A stretch of DNA of 64,000 bases from Cyclospora cayetanensis (Eukaryota; Apicomplexa; Conoidasida; Eucoccidiorida; Eimeriidae), in NCBI RefSeq assembly GCF_002999335.1, contig NW_020312092.1:124001-188000 (forward strand), given 5' to 3'. Both the position numbers and the translations under genes were made by a program. The notes below the pieces were generated by a model, which saw only the letters and a program-made list of their open reading frames with translations, made no database searches and was not told the origin of the DNA. Positions 12,665 through 24,979 of this stretch are shown piece after piece. The first letter of the stretch is position 1. Each line of letters opens with the position of its first letter.

Positions 12665-15600
12665 AATTCGCTTGTTAAGTTTTTTGGCATTTTCATGCGT
12701 TCGCAGTGCTAAGCTATAAAATATTATCTAAACTCTTACAACACAAGCAAGTGTGCCGTTGAGGGGCTGTCTGAGGCTGTCTAGAAGCACGGGCTCCCTC
12801 TGACTTCCTTTTTCGTCCAGCTTAGACAGCAGGCTAGGAATGTGTGGCACAATATCAACATTTATCCGCCTGAAAGGTGCGCGTATGCCTAGCTCAGAAA
12901 TACGCAAGCTTGAGTATTTACTGAAAGGTCTGCTTTGAATATAGCCTCATCTCTACTCCAAATTTAAAATTGAAAGGCAGGTATCTCATCAAAGTCTTGA
13001 GCTTAGCCTTAGTTTGGTGCGTAGTCGAGCTGAATTCAAACAAGTTTGCACTACTATCAGAATTGGTCAGGGTAAGCAGAGAAAGCGGAGCGATTGCCAG
13101 AGCACTTTACTCCTGCCCTATTCAAATTCTGCATAAAGGCAATATATATCATAAGGGGGAATAATGGTTACAGATTCCTTGTTTGTGAAGCTAAATTCAC
13201 CTAAAACTGACTATATGCAGCTTTAAGACGATTCTGGGCAATCACAAGTTCGTGTAATTGTGATATAGGTGAACTTGACTAGGTTCTCTCCGAGAAGCAA
13301 ACTTATTGTACGGATGCTTGATGTGCTCAGATACTCAATTTCCAGGTGGTCTTTGCTGGCCTAGTCGAACGTGACCTTGCACTGTTGAGTGGTATTAAGG
13401 TCATAGAAGCCCCACCGACTAGGCAAGTGCTGATAACCGACTCCCGCTAATTCAGTTTCTTGTATGGATTCGAAACTCTTCAAAATTAAGACAGTTTTGC
13501 TTTTACAACAAACGGGAATGCTGTTTAACCCTTTCGTTGGAGGTATCAGGCAAGTTGCAATAGCCGCCATGTCTAAACGCACCTTCCCAATGAGGTCCTT
13601 CGTGATCCTTGAATTATATGGCAGATATCCTTTACCAAATGATGCCTTGGCGGATAGCGAAGAATCCGCACATTCACACTTTTAGTCATGGAAATCTGAA
13701 TGGCATCCGCGTTCCACAAAACAGTGTTTGGGTGAAATTCCGGCTTGAGTGAAAGTATTGTTTCTTCCAATGGAGCTTATGCCATTTAAGCCACCCCAAA
13801 AAAAGATACACTGAAATATTCAGAGAGTGTGTCATTTGCCCAATTATGAAGACATGGAAATGGCAAACTTCGAATTGAGTGGGCGTGACCTTGGCATGGG
13901 AAATGATATCATATCATCTTCAGGTCAGGCCACACTCCGTCACAGCCGTACTCATACAACGGCTTGTCATTTTCTCTGGTTTGGGTTCTTTTTTCAGATG
14001 TAACCGCGTACTTCGTCGCTGTGCTGATGGTTTTAGCTGCCCAAGGCTCGCGCACGTTACTAACTCAAATGCCTTACAGCGTTTTTTGAACCCTAGAAGC
14101 TGGTTCTAGGAAGCTCATGAAAATGAAGCTTGATCGATCCTCACCTTTTGTACTATAAATTATCATGTACATCAGGAAGGTTACGCTACTTGCATTACGC
14201 AGTGCATCTGAAGCGCAGCTCTCACCCAAGCTTGATGCGTGCAAGCAACTGGATATGCGTCTCCTTAAAGGGAAGGTAATCAAGGCAATAGTTGTATGTG
14301 GCACAGTAGTTAGTACTAAAAATGCCTTTTTGATGAAAACGTGCTCAAACAGGAGAGGAGTTCCCTTTTTATTGCCCTCAAAGCAATGAAAACAAGGTCC
14401 ACAGGGAGGAAAATGAAAAAAGGAGCCGTTGAAGGGAATTTTTAGAGCAAGTGAGATATGCCTGCAGCTTAGGCTAGCCACCAATCCTCCACGAATTATC
14501 TTTACGGCATTTGCACCCTCAGATACTCATTGACTCCTATTGATCATGATTTTTCCGTTATGCCGATAGTGCCACAGCTTCACACAGTAGGAACCTCATG
14601 CAGTTTCGTGCGTTATAACCTGAGCTGGAGAGGAAGATTCGAGCAAGTGTAGCAGTACGAGTGTGGATGCGTGAAAACATGCATTCCCTGTACATCACTC
14701 GTTTCTTCCACTCGACAACAAGGTTTGGGTGATCTATTAGTCTGAATGAGCAGGCCACAAAGCTGGTAAGGAGATTAAGCACGCAGACTCAAAGCTCATT
14801 TCCAATAAGAGCACAGTGAATGTTATTCAAGTGCAAATTCGAAGATTTTCAGCATTCCCATAGAAACGCTTTAGTGTATATAAAGTCCTGTGAATCAGAT
14901 TTAACTTGCACACTAACTTTTTATTGAATTCTATGCGCCTTTGCAACTCCAGCAATTTTTGTACTTTTGCTGTGTACATTCAAAGTGCCTAATTCTGGAT
15001 AAGTTGATGCAACTTCGGTGCATGGGTGGAAAAAAGCTGTTGAGTTGAACGGATATTTGTAGTTGGGTTCAGGAAAAAGGGTATGAATCCTATTTCCACC
15101 AGAAAAACTGTATCGGGCAGGCTAGTATATGTATGTCCCGGTCTAGAAACGAGATCCTGTTGCTCTGCAAATATGCGACCTTGAGGTTGGAGTGGATCTG
15201 TGATCTGAATATCTCACCAGATACCCCAGAAATGAAGCCCTTAATGCTTGAACTATGTTACTGAGGTCATTTTTAAATGTTCCAGTGTATATCCAGCATC
15301 GACAAAGCGTTTTCCCAGAGCAAGGATCTATGCGCGCAGGATTTACTGCTAGTGCTCCCAGGTGAGAAACTCCGGATTTGAAACCATCCAGTATGCTTTA
15401 AGTAGTCCAATCAGCTACTCGATTATTTACCGCCTTCTAGACATACATTATTGCGAAGTATAGAATGATGCAAGCTCTGCAAAGTGCCTGTAGAGTAGCA
15501 GGAGCCAGCCTACCCGGTGACCGTCTGACGACCGATGCACATGCGGTCGGTCTGTCACAAAACCATTATCCTTTTCCCTCAACTATGGTGGAAATCGAAT

Positions 15601-15997
15601 TATAATTGCTGCTGATACCTTGCTAATCCTTATCCTTCCACTGTTGCAATGTACTACTTCCCATATTCAGATGTACCCTGCGCAGATAGGCGTATATCCT
15701 GACTCACTTTTTCGACAAGTATGGGAGCTAGCTGCAGGGCATTTCACAGATTGCCTGCGTTACGGAGTTCCTACTAAAGAGAACTAGCGCATGGGCCAAG
15801 TTCTTTCTGAATTAATGTTGGTCAGCTGCACTTCGCAGGAAGACCGTCCTGCCAAGTGACCTGCTTGAAGAATTACCTTCCGCAGCACCAGGGCACTGCA
15901 TGCCCCTTTCCTCTGGCAAAACCGCGACAAAGCTCTCAGCTGCTGGAGGGAACTGTTGCTTCCCCTTATAGTGAGTTGTGAAGCAGTACTCTATACT
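12665..15997. other. Region 5' of the retroelement relic, no gene recognised
   Basis: Upstream side of the minus-strand pol relic, where a gag/capsid region and a 5' long terminal repeat would be expected. Only short open frames are present (for example 14074-14484 minus, 136 codons). No zinc knuckle or capsid motif was recognised, and no direct-repeat partner was found by eye. The sequence is visibly more AT-rich than the coding blocks on either side. The promoter of the plus-strand gene starting at 15998 is presumably at the right edge. Confidence 0.4.
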
Positions 15998-18900
15998 ATG
16001 GAGCAAACACTCCACACGCCACTTCCGCACATAAAGGCTCCAGTAGAGCCTGTGAAGGCTCCTACAGAGCCCGTAAAGGCTCCTATAGTAGCCGCTATGA
16101 AACCAGAAGGGCTAGGCGAGCTGGGTGCTATGTATCATCCGTCGGGTGCTTGGGACACGGCATCCACTTCCAGCGGCGGTCCTTCTATCAACAGCTGCTC
16201 AAGCATTGTGCAGCCAGTTAGCAGTTCCACAAACAGGTTATCGTCGTCGTTTGATGAATCTGATGTCAGCTTAAAAAGCAACAGAGGCGATATGCCTTCC
16301 ACAATTAAGCATCAGTATGTCGGTGTCTTACCAGGTGTTCTGTCCTCCAGCTCAGCTTCCGGTGGGCTTCCTTCAAAGGCTGTGGCCATTCCCGATATGT
16401 CGCCAGCATGGGGCCAGTACCAAATTAGCACTACACCGGGGACTTGTACGCCGCTATACTGCAGCTTGACGCCAACTAGGATCCCATCCCAACAAGGCCC
16501 TGCTTCTGGCGACGTTGATGAATCACAGGCGCAGCCGGCATATTTGGAGCCAGCACACCCTCATAGGAAATGTGTACACTCTTCTGAAAGTCTTGTGGAG
16601 TTACATACAGACAAGAATCCTTCTTATAATCGAGAAGGCGGTGCATTGGGGAGCCGCAAGCTGTCTCTTTTGCTTAACGAAACACCACTGCAAGTGGATT
16701 CACTGCCACAGGAGGTGCAAGCAATGCTTCACAAAGAGGGAGAATCAGTAAGCCAGGAGCTGCCGGTATCTGTCCCACGCTGGTTTGACGCTGAAACAGG
16801 CTGCATCCGTCATGAATACCTTCCTGAGCTCCCAAGTTACCGTATGACTCTTAACACTTCCGTTGCGAAGCTCTCGGCAGCATCTCGCGTTTACCAGCGC
16901 ACCCGATGGCCTGGCGAGCCCGCCAAAGTGGCCTTCTCCGGTTCTCAGCCCTATAAAGCCAGAAGCATCCGGCGTATTTCTTGCCCTGAAACTAGTATCC
17001 TTCGGAGAAAGTCCGACTTTGTCTCCGCATCATCGCAACCCCAATCAAATATTCAAGCACCAGCAGAAACCGCTAGACATGCCAGAAATACTGTACTCTC
17101 TGATGTGTCCGGAGGTCTTGCAGCGCGCAATCGGCGCGTTCGTTTTGCCACCGTGGCGTCCGCCAGAGAATACACAGAAAGATCTCCTTCTCCGGTAGCC
17201 GGCGTTTCAATGGTTTCAGAGCCACCGACGCTTGCAGGCCTTTGCCAAGATGATCCTTGGGGCACCCCAGAAGACGATAGACTAGTACAGTTCCTGCCGG
17301 GCGACAAGATCTCCTCGACACGAGCCACAAAGCTTCTCGACTGCATGATGGAAATAGTTCAACGGCTCTTAAAGCATTCATCGGTACACAGTGCAGACCA
17401 CGCGCAACTGGAAACAAGCTTAAGACTGCTCCAACACTTTGGAACAGAATGTGTGGGCCGAGTACCGGCGCTTTGTTTCCTGGCAGACACTTTGGAAGCC
17501 TGCGAGCAGCTAGTGAAGGACAAGCTACCTGAGGAGGAGGCAGCATTACTATTGCTGCTGATAGAAGCGACTAAAAAGCCGCTGCTCTCGCGAGAGGCGG
17601 TTCTGAGACTCCACCGTATTAAACAACAGATGCGATACCCACAGTATCTCGATTTGTTCCTGACTCCCTTAGAAACCCTGCAGGTATCCTAAAGTACCAT
17701 TCATACACGGGCTACGCCAGCTGTCCTTGGGCCTGTATTCAAGCTATTCATTTAGCTTCCACTGGACATTCCTACATAGAATCGAATAGAGGAAAGCGCT
17801 AAGGTTTCGCTAGCAGCAATACTGTGATACTTCCTTCTGAATTGCAGCGCCTTCGGATCTGCGACAGACGAAAGGCTACCACGAGGCTTTCCCTTTACGC
17901 CGCGATTGCTGATGAGACCCTTCTGGATCCTGCGTGCAAAGTCCACGCCAATGCCTTTCTAGTGTAAGTGCACGCTTACCCCTGTGGATAAACGCTCGTG
18001 GTGGGGACAGTGTTCAACTGATATTATGCTGCGTTGTTGCTACCTTTAATGAATCAAGCTACGTAGCACTTCACTAGAACCTGTTCCTAGAAAATAGTTT
18101 TGCTGTAGCTGGCTATATGCAGCTTAGGTTTTGTTCCCGCCCTTGCTCCATAGCTTGCTTTCATCCCGTCATATCTGTGGACTCTGACATGTCGTGTACA
18201 GAAACGACTCGGCGTGTGGAATCGTTACTTCACGACCATGGAACGGCAGCAAAAATCCCAGAGCATTTGCAGTAGACATCCTTAAGCTGTGTGAAGAGGA
18301 TATTCTGGCAAGTCAGCAACGAATGAAGTGTGACGAATCTTCTCCATCTGGTCAACAAGCAAACCCCAGAAAAGCAAGCAGCATTACCATGATTATTGAG
18401 AGTGCCTTACGTAGAACGTCAGAACTTGGCACGTGCAGTATGGGCCTGCTAGCACTCGACGATGCAGGTTAGCACAGCTATGATATTTGGTCACCAGCAT
18501 CGCCAGCATTGAGCGTACTCTCCACCCCGTCTTACACCCAGCAACCAATAACTCGAATGTGCCACTCCGAATGTATGAATCCAAACAGCATCTATAGTTT
18601 TTCAACGTGAGAGGTACATTTTATCCTCTGATCTGTTGCTGTAAGCTCAGCTGCTAATCCAATGTGATCTCACAGAACACGTTATTGGTGGGATCATTTA
18701 ATTGTTAGAAACAATTGTGGTGCGATTTCAGGAGAAAGATTGCGCTTCGCTACTTGTGGATTCGTGAGGCTTCTCGTCCTAAGACGGTCTTCTGCTTCTG
18801 GAATTTTGTCTCGAGTGGCTGAGGCACCAGTGAGGAATGCTGCTGTCGCTGCAGAGACGCAGTTGTTCAAGTGGCCCTCAAAAAAGGAGCTGATCGATGA

Positions 18901-19967
18901 TATTGCTCGCCAAGCCGAATGCCAGGACACCAGTGGAGTGGACACTTCCAAGGGAAGTGTGGACCCTGCAGCGCGAAGGCAAGCTATAGCGCAATAGCTT
19001 TGCTACATTCTCACGACGTGTTGACGCAGAGAGCTGCATGCTGAGGCAATTTTTAGCGCCTTGAGGGGCTGGAGAAAAGCCGTTTTCACATTCCAAGACC
19101 TTCTGTCATAGTGTAGGTTTCACTGTTGTTCTCTAGCTTCTGTGTACAATTGCAAGTGCATCCTCAGGCAGGCCTTGCTCAGAGTCATTGAGTGGGCGGA
19201 AAATGGTAATGGATGGAGCTCTCGAGGCCTTGTGGAGCAAGAAGTGTCTGTGCAAGAGGGCGATTTCTTTATCATGGCGGATGACAGTGAGTGCTGCATA
19301 GTTTAAGAGCGATCCGTAAGCCTTTCCTTGTGGGGCATTGCTCAAGTCCAACAAAAAGTGGAATGCACGCAATGTGCAAAGCTCTTGGAAGGCGCGTAAC
19401 AGCCACATTCTAAGCGACCTAGTACAAAGTTGGGGGAAAAACGCACAAAAAGAAAGCAACAGTGTAATTGCTACTGTCTGTTCAGTTTTGTTCGATATCG
19501 TTAGTAGCGAAGAAATGCGCCACTTGTTTTCATGCTGTCTTACACCAGAAGAGGTACGCCACCAGTTGATATTTGTGGTAGACACCTGAGAAATAAGCGC
19601 ACCAGAATTCATACGTAGTAGGGCTCGCACACATACATGCTCATTTTGAACAGTGAACGTTTAGTCTGTTGTCAAGTTCCTGCAAACTGTCTTGCTCTAC
19701 ATGTTTCAGGGCAAGGACGCCACTGACATTTCGCTGTGCATATCTCCCACTTGTCTTCCAAATCTTTTAAAAAGGCTGTGGAAGCAACGGGTACCAGATG
19801 TGCAAGCGTTGCTGTCCCGTGTGAAGGACAAGCAACAACGAATTGCTGCCCACGCAATTGGCAGGCGTGGTGTGCCAGAGACGCTTGAAGCTTGCCCCTT
19901 AGACCTCCCGATTGTGGCTGGATGGATTCGTAATAGGAAAGATCATATGGAAGGCGAAGACAGCTAA
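15998..19967 (+). CDS. Unknown multi-exon protein, about 958 residues
   Basis: I do not recognise this protein. A phase-consistent chain of exons runs 15998-17683, 17848-17963, 18202-18467, 18732-18956, 19168-19286, 19347-19553 and 19710-19967. Clear signals include the donor GT-gtaagt at 17964, the acceptor cttctgaattgcag before 17848, and gtgagt at 19287. The exon 4 donor (gtgtgg at 18957) is the least certain; without it the frame stops at 18997. The N-terminal ~400 residues are Ser/Pro-rich and look disordered, with a short tandem repeat (KAPVEPV/KAPTEPV). From about residue 450 the protein is helical and Leu-rich (LLDCMMEIVQRLLKHS, ALLLLLIEATKKPLLSREAV), suggesting an alpha-helical repeat or coiled fold. 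The C-terminus is basic and helical (LPNLLKRLWKQRV, LLSRVKDKQQRIAAHAIG). No signal peptide or membrane segment is evident. The start could lie slightly upstream, because the frame is open from 15956. Confidence 0.65.
16034..16093 (+). repeat. 21-base tandem repeat, about 2.8 copies, coding
   Basis: Copies begin at 16034, 16055 and 16076, each starting aaggctcc and encoding KAPVEPV, KAPTEPV and KAPIV. The unit is a whole number of codons, so copy number can change without shifting the frame. It lies in the disordered N-terminal part of the unknown protein. Confidence 0.85.
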
Positions 19968-21874
19968 ATGACCCACTTTGGCACTCACTGAGCCCGCGCA
20001 ACACTCGTTGCTCTCCACACAGCACTGAAGCTTTCCCACCGCGGACAGAGGCGACAGGAGCACTCGTTGGATGTGAACCCGCGTTGGCCAAGAGTCTGAC
20101 TTTGGCCAGTCTGTTGTCATAGGAAGATCCCCCGCCACTTTTATTGTGGTCTTCTGATTTTAGCCCAGAGGCTAAACGAGGAATGGCTATGTCCAATGGA
20201 AAGTTCTTCACTCTACTAACATATCCTACTCTCAATTAGGGAGCTAGAGCACAGATGCACCATAGGAAGAATGGTGACAATCAAGGCACCAAGATGATAA
20301 TCACACAGCACGACTGCACCTAGCGTAGCACACCCGTCGTCTTCAACTTTACAAAAAGCACAGTATAGTGGCTGCTCATCCGAAGGGGCCGCCAAAATAC
20401 ACGGGATTTTCTGTGGGTAATTTTACACATTTGTGCTTTTTAAAACGGACCCACGGGGCCCATTGCTTAATAGGAAGCACTAAAGCTACAGACAACAGCA
20501 TAGAGTTCTTCGCACCCGCAAACGCCTGTTCGACACCCCTATACCGCCAGTTGTGCAGAGCAAATGGAACTATTAGAGAAAAACACTAAACAAATTTACC
20601 GCCTTTTCACGTGCGAGTCATTCACTTCTAGTGCCCAAAGGGCACTTAGATTTCTACATACGCCCATCCTGACGCAAGCCAAAGGATGAGCACCCAATGC
20701 GTTGAATGAAGACCAAGGGCCTGGAAGCCCCAAACGATGCCCTATTGCATTATGGAGCCTTGCTGCGTAGCCACAATTCGTAGGTCTCTAGGCGGCATGT
20801 GGATCTTACTACAACGCACGTAGGCGAGTTAACAAGCTGAAGGGTTGATTGAGAGGGGCAACAGATAATGTGCAGGCTTCACTTGATGCATCATAGCCGA
20901 AGGATACCAGTGACCTAAAACCCCAGCCTGGAGGTACTACACAATCCGTATGCGCAGCAGCGCTTTCAGCCAGGACTGCAACTACGGCGAAAATATTGAA
21001 TGCAACACAATTGTTCCCCACCGCAAGCGTCTGGCGCGTGTGACACCCTATCACAAGATCATCTCTCCACCGTGAGGGCACCACAGCAAACATAAAAAGG
21101 CATTTTCGATTCCTTCTCTGCGCCTATATAAATGCACACATGTGGCTTTGGTGGGCGAAGATAAAGTGTTACTCCGCGGGTCTGGTTTGTGATAGTGCAG
21201 ACAGTTTTATAGGCTTGAAGAGCCGCCGTTGACGAAGTAACCTCACTCCGCCGCCGCAGTCTGTCTAGGGACGTACTGCTTCCGCCCATCGACACTCCAG
21301 CCCTGCCCTCTGCTCCTGCCTCTCGGCCGCCATCCTCCACGCCCTGAATGCAAATGCCACAAATGCACTCACGACACTCATCGTTCAACTGAAGAAGCTC
21401 TCGCCCAATGCCCGAGACAGGCCCTGACTGCTACTTCTCGAAGGTGTGGGTGGTGAAATTTTCTACGACGAAAAAGGCCGTCCCTTACATGACTCATGGC
21501 TGTAGCCATCAGAGCCTCCAGACCTACAAAAGGCAGCAAAGAGTATCAGGGGACGCAGCTTTTTACGCTAATCTGGCGGCATATGACTTCGAGCACTGAA
21601 GAAATAGAGGCACTTAGTTTCTCAGCCTACGTCATCAAGCTGCAGTGCTCACAGATAGAAGCCCTCGAGGCAGGGGCATTTAGGAGCTACAAAGCATCCA
21701 ACAGTATTACCTGCCGCCACGGGGAGCGCGTGGCCCCCAATTATCTCCCCGGCGTCCCCTCCCAAAACTGTAGAATCCACCCCGTCTGCCTGCGTCTCAT
21801 ACGATGCAACATCAAACTACGGGGAGTGCTGCAAACGCATGCGAGCAAAGGGAACCGTTTCGCAGTCAGATGGC
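19968..21874. other. Intergenic region between convergent genes, no gene recognised
   Basis: Separates the stop of the unknown plus-strand gene from the stop of the CASC3-like minus-strand gene, so it should contain both 3' ends. A plus-strand stretch around 21270-21410 reads SAAILHALNANATNALTTL then IVQLKKLSP, which has a coding look, but no splice-consistent partner exon was found, so no gene is called. Confidence 0.4.
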
Positions 21875-22767
21875 TTAGGTGCACGTCATTAGGGCACGTG
21901 GCAACTGGCTGTCACTACAAGACGTACTGGATCGTCCTCTGGTCCAGCTACTGGCAGTGGTAAGGGCCTCAGCATCGTCCTTCTGCAGCTGCTCCCACAT
22001 ATCATGCTTCCACACACCCTTGTCTTCATCCGGCGTCCAAAGCTTCTTACTTTGGCCCACACTGCAAAACGAGACGCAGAAAGGGTCGCCACCGCGCATG
22101 ACTTGAGCACAAGATACGAGCAGCTGGAGTGCGGCATCTCGCATCGCCATGCGTTGCAAAAAGACGTTAAAACGCCCTCTAAAACCGCCATTCAAGCCGC
22201 AGAGGAACTCACCGAGTCTGCGTGCTTTTAGGCAACGACGTTTCGGGATCGCTATCGGAGGTTTGCTTTGATGCCTCAGACTCTTCGCCGTCGCAGTCGC
22301 GCCGGTCGTCGTGTAAGAAGTAGCGAGTTTCTCTAGGAACAAATGAAGGGTCTTCTTGCATAAGCTGCGTGCAAAAGCATTCAATGTTGCTGCTGCTGCT
22401 TCCCACCCAACGCCAGGGCTAGCAGACATGTCAGTGGGAAACAGCAACACCGACCAACCTGCCATGTCGTCTTTATTCTAGGCTTGCCACCATCACCACG
22501 GGGGATTCCTCGGCGCGGTCCGCCAACGTCCGTCTCTGGAACCGCTTTTCTACTGCTTCGAGTTTCTGCATCAGCTGGTGCCTCGGCAAAAGCCTTTGTA
22601 CGGTTTGTGCTGACCGCGAAGTGCCCACCCGTCACAGCAGGCTCAGCAACACAGCGAGTCGAAGAAGAGACTCCGACGTCAACTGCGGTGTCTGAGCTGC
22701 CGCCAAGAGCGTCGACACCACGAGACGACTCCTCTTCGTCGCTTCCAGAGCTTACTGAAGCAGACAT
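21875..22767 (-). CDS. CASC3: CASC3/Barentsz-like exon junction complex protein
   Basis: Probable fourth core subunit of the exon junction complex, which clamps eIF4A3 onto spliced mRNA and links splicing to mRNA export, localisation and decay. Exons 22767-22459, 22418-22213 and 22061-21875 are fully consistent in phase and give 233 residues. The diagnostic SELOR/Btz domain is split over exons 2 and 3: EDPSFVPRETRYFLHDDR matches the family NPAYIPRKGLFFEHD block, and KKLWTPDEDKGVWKHDMWEQ matches KLWKDEGRWEHDKF, keeping the paired aromatics. The N-terminus is acidic and Ser-rich (SSGSDEEESS). The protein is far shorter than human CASC3 (about 700 residues) because the long C-terminal tail is absent. 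Intron 1 is only 40 bases (22419-22458). An alternative first exon is possible: a minus-strand frame from an ATG at 23130 (MGNRRNLRRASSQEEDEG) could splice to an acceptor-like ctgcttcag just inside the present start. Confidence 0.85.
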
Positions 22768-24979
22768 ACACCACTAGCGAATAGGCGAGCGTCGCGTGAC
22801 AATGTAGGCGTGCGATGGACTGTCTGCGATGGCATAGCAATAGCTTAAGAGTTGCTCTGCTGAACAGCTTGAAGGATATGATGACATCCTGGAGCAATAA
22901 GTACAGTGAGCACGTGAGAATGCCGAAAGAAATGGAAGACCAGTTGCCGTGCTGCGGGCTGTACGCAGTCCAACGCAAGCGCTGTTTCTACGTGCACACA
23001 CGCGCCATTCGAATGCGCGCATGTACCGCTGCCTTATTACCAACAACCCACTTTCCGACTTGTCATCAAAGACGTCGCCTTCGTCTTCCTCTTGTGATGA
23101 AGCTCGGCGCAGGTTTCGCCGGTTGCCCATCTCGATGGAGAGCAGTCACTGCAGGGGCCAAATGCGAGTGGATATGGCTATGTCGAAGTACCGTAGCTTT
23201 CAGAGCACCAGTCGCCCTGCGCCTTCGGTCCGTCGGAGAGGCAACGTGGCTCGAACTAGACCATGAACCAGAATCTCGAATGCTTAGAAGGAGGCGACTT
23301 GCACGCTTCCGCAACACGGGGTTCTGTGATTCTACACATAAGCTCACTACCACGGGCACTTTAATGGAGCATGGGTGGAGATAGCTACTTGGACTGGCGA
23401 GAAGCATACACGTACTACGCCGCAGGCACTCTATGCCCAAGGGATGGAATGCCAGAGCGCAGCCTACACCAAGAACGCATTGCTGGCGCCTCGATGAGGT
23501 GCCTTCAGCATGAAAATTTTGTACAGAAACCCTTCTAGGATGCTTTCGGCAGTACTGCTCATAAATGTCTTGGCACCTCTATGCAAGCGAATCGCATCCT
23601 CTGCTCAGAATGGAAGATCTCCTTATATTTCTCATGAAGCTCCAGGCATTAATTGCTGAAGTAACATACACTGGGAATCCCATGGGTGCATTCGATAAGC
23701 CTGCCTATGGCATTTGCGCGGAGCATGCACAAAGCAGCCACCAGGGGTACGGCCGAAACGTCCTACGCCATATGTGGCAAAGCCAATGGTCATATCCACA
23801 AATTTGCATTAATCAATCCAACTATGTTCAATTCATGTTTCACACGGAAGTGCGTCCTTTGAGCATGAAAGTACCAGCCATTTGTCGAGTCGCAGTCGAA
23901 CCTGCAACGCAAGGCGGCCCCGCAGAGCACAATCCTGGTAGTGACCTTTCAGATAGCTGTACTACTAGTTCCATAATCAGCGTACTTTTCCGTTCGTAAG
24001 CTTCCTTGGCGCCCTCCGTTGACTAGCCGCAGATGTCTGTCTGTTCGTAGCGGTATACGCCAACCCCACAGAAACGGACGGCGTATACAAATTGCGCCAC
24101 TATGTGCCGTTTTTGCTTTTCTTTTAGAGCGTATATCATATACTGCTGTAAGCGATGCGTTAGACTTATCTGCTCTGGCTGAGCTGGAGTACTAGAAGCT
24201 CTTCTATGGTACATGACAAATAGAGGCACACCGGAAGGCGTGTGCAGACTCCGCTCTCTTCCTCACGCACTATAGCAGGTTAACTTATGAGACAAGCATA
24301 ATTGCAGGAAGCTTGGCTTTCAACTTAATATAGGTACAGGCTATTTTCTTGCGCGGAGAAGCACCTAGTGTGCTATCTTTAACTCTGCAAAGCCGACGTC
24401 ATGCGCAAAGCATCTACGCTTCTGTACAACAGCTCAGCCAATAGCTTCCAGCCGACCATCAGCTTCGAACTCCTTCTCTACGATATCTGCGAGGACCAGA
24501 GTGGTATATATATATGTACTGTGCTCTCCTTACACACCATTGCCATTACGAGTTAACGTTCAAACGATCGAAGTAAAGGTCACACCGTCGAGTCGGACAG
24601 ACTAGCGAAAGCGCTTCAAGGACAAACTGAAACTCCAGTTTAACAAACATAGAGCTTCAAATATTGCTGGCTAGTACAGCTTCTGTTTAACTGATACATC
24701 GGCTTATTATTAAAATAGCTGACGTGTAAATTCACACACATTCCTCTGTAGCCGATTCCACCCTCAAGGCAAAACCAATGAAACAAAGAAACCGGCGAGA
24801 CAAAGGACCTGATACTAATTTGAGAGAGGCTGTTGTTTCGCCTCTTTATTTATTCACATAGAAACGGGCACAGATACAGGTGCATGCATGTAGCTATTGC
24901 AGTTTTGCTGCAGGAGGCGATGGGCCAGGCTTTCTGTCGCCACCCTGGCGGAATAGCAAAATTAGCATAGCCACTGCCA
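22768..24979. other. Intergenic region upstream of CASC3-like gene
   Basis: Holds the possible extra first exon of the CASC3-like gene (23130 down to about 23045, minus strand, acidic and basic N-terminal sequence) and the 3' end of the Argonaute gene on the right. Longer open frames on the plus strand (22815-23384 and 23565-23999) lack recognisable motifs and splice support. A short AT dinucleotide run (tatatatata) is near 24510. Confidence 0.4.

Noticed and set aside
19133..19630. Minus-strand open frame of 165 codons
   Set aside because: It lies antisense to two exons of the plus-strand gene whose splice phases fit their neighbours, and it shows no family motif.
22815..23384. Plus-strand frame of 189 codons
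   Set aside because: No recognisable domain and no splice partners; it overlaps the possible first CASC3 exon on the other strand.
23565..23999. Plus-strand frame of 144 codons starting with ATG
   Set aside because: Composition looks random and nothing in it matches a known family.
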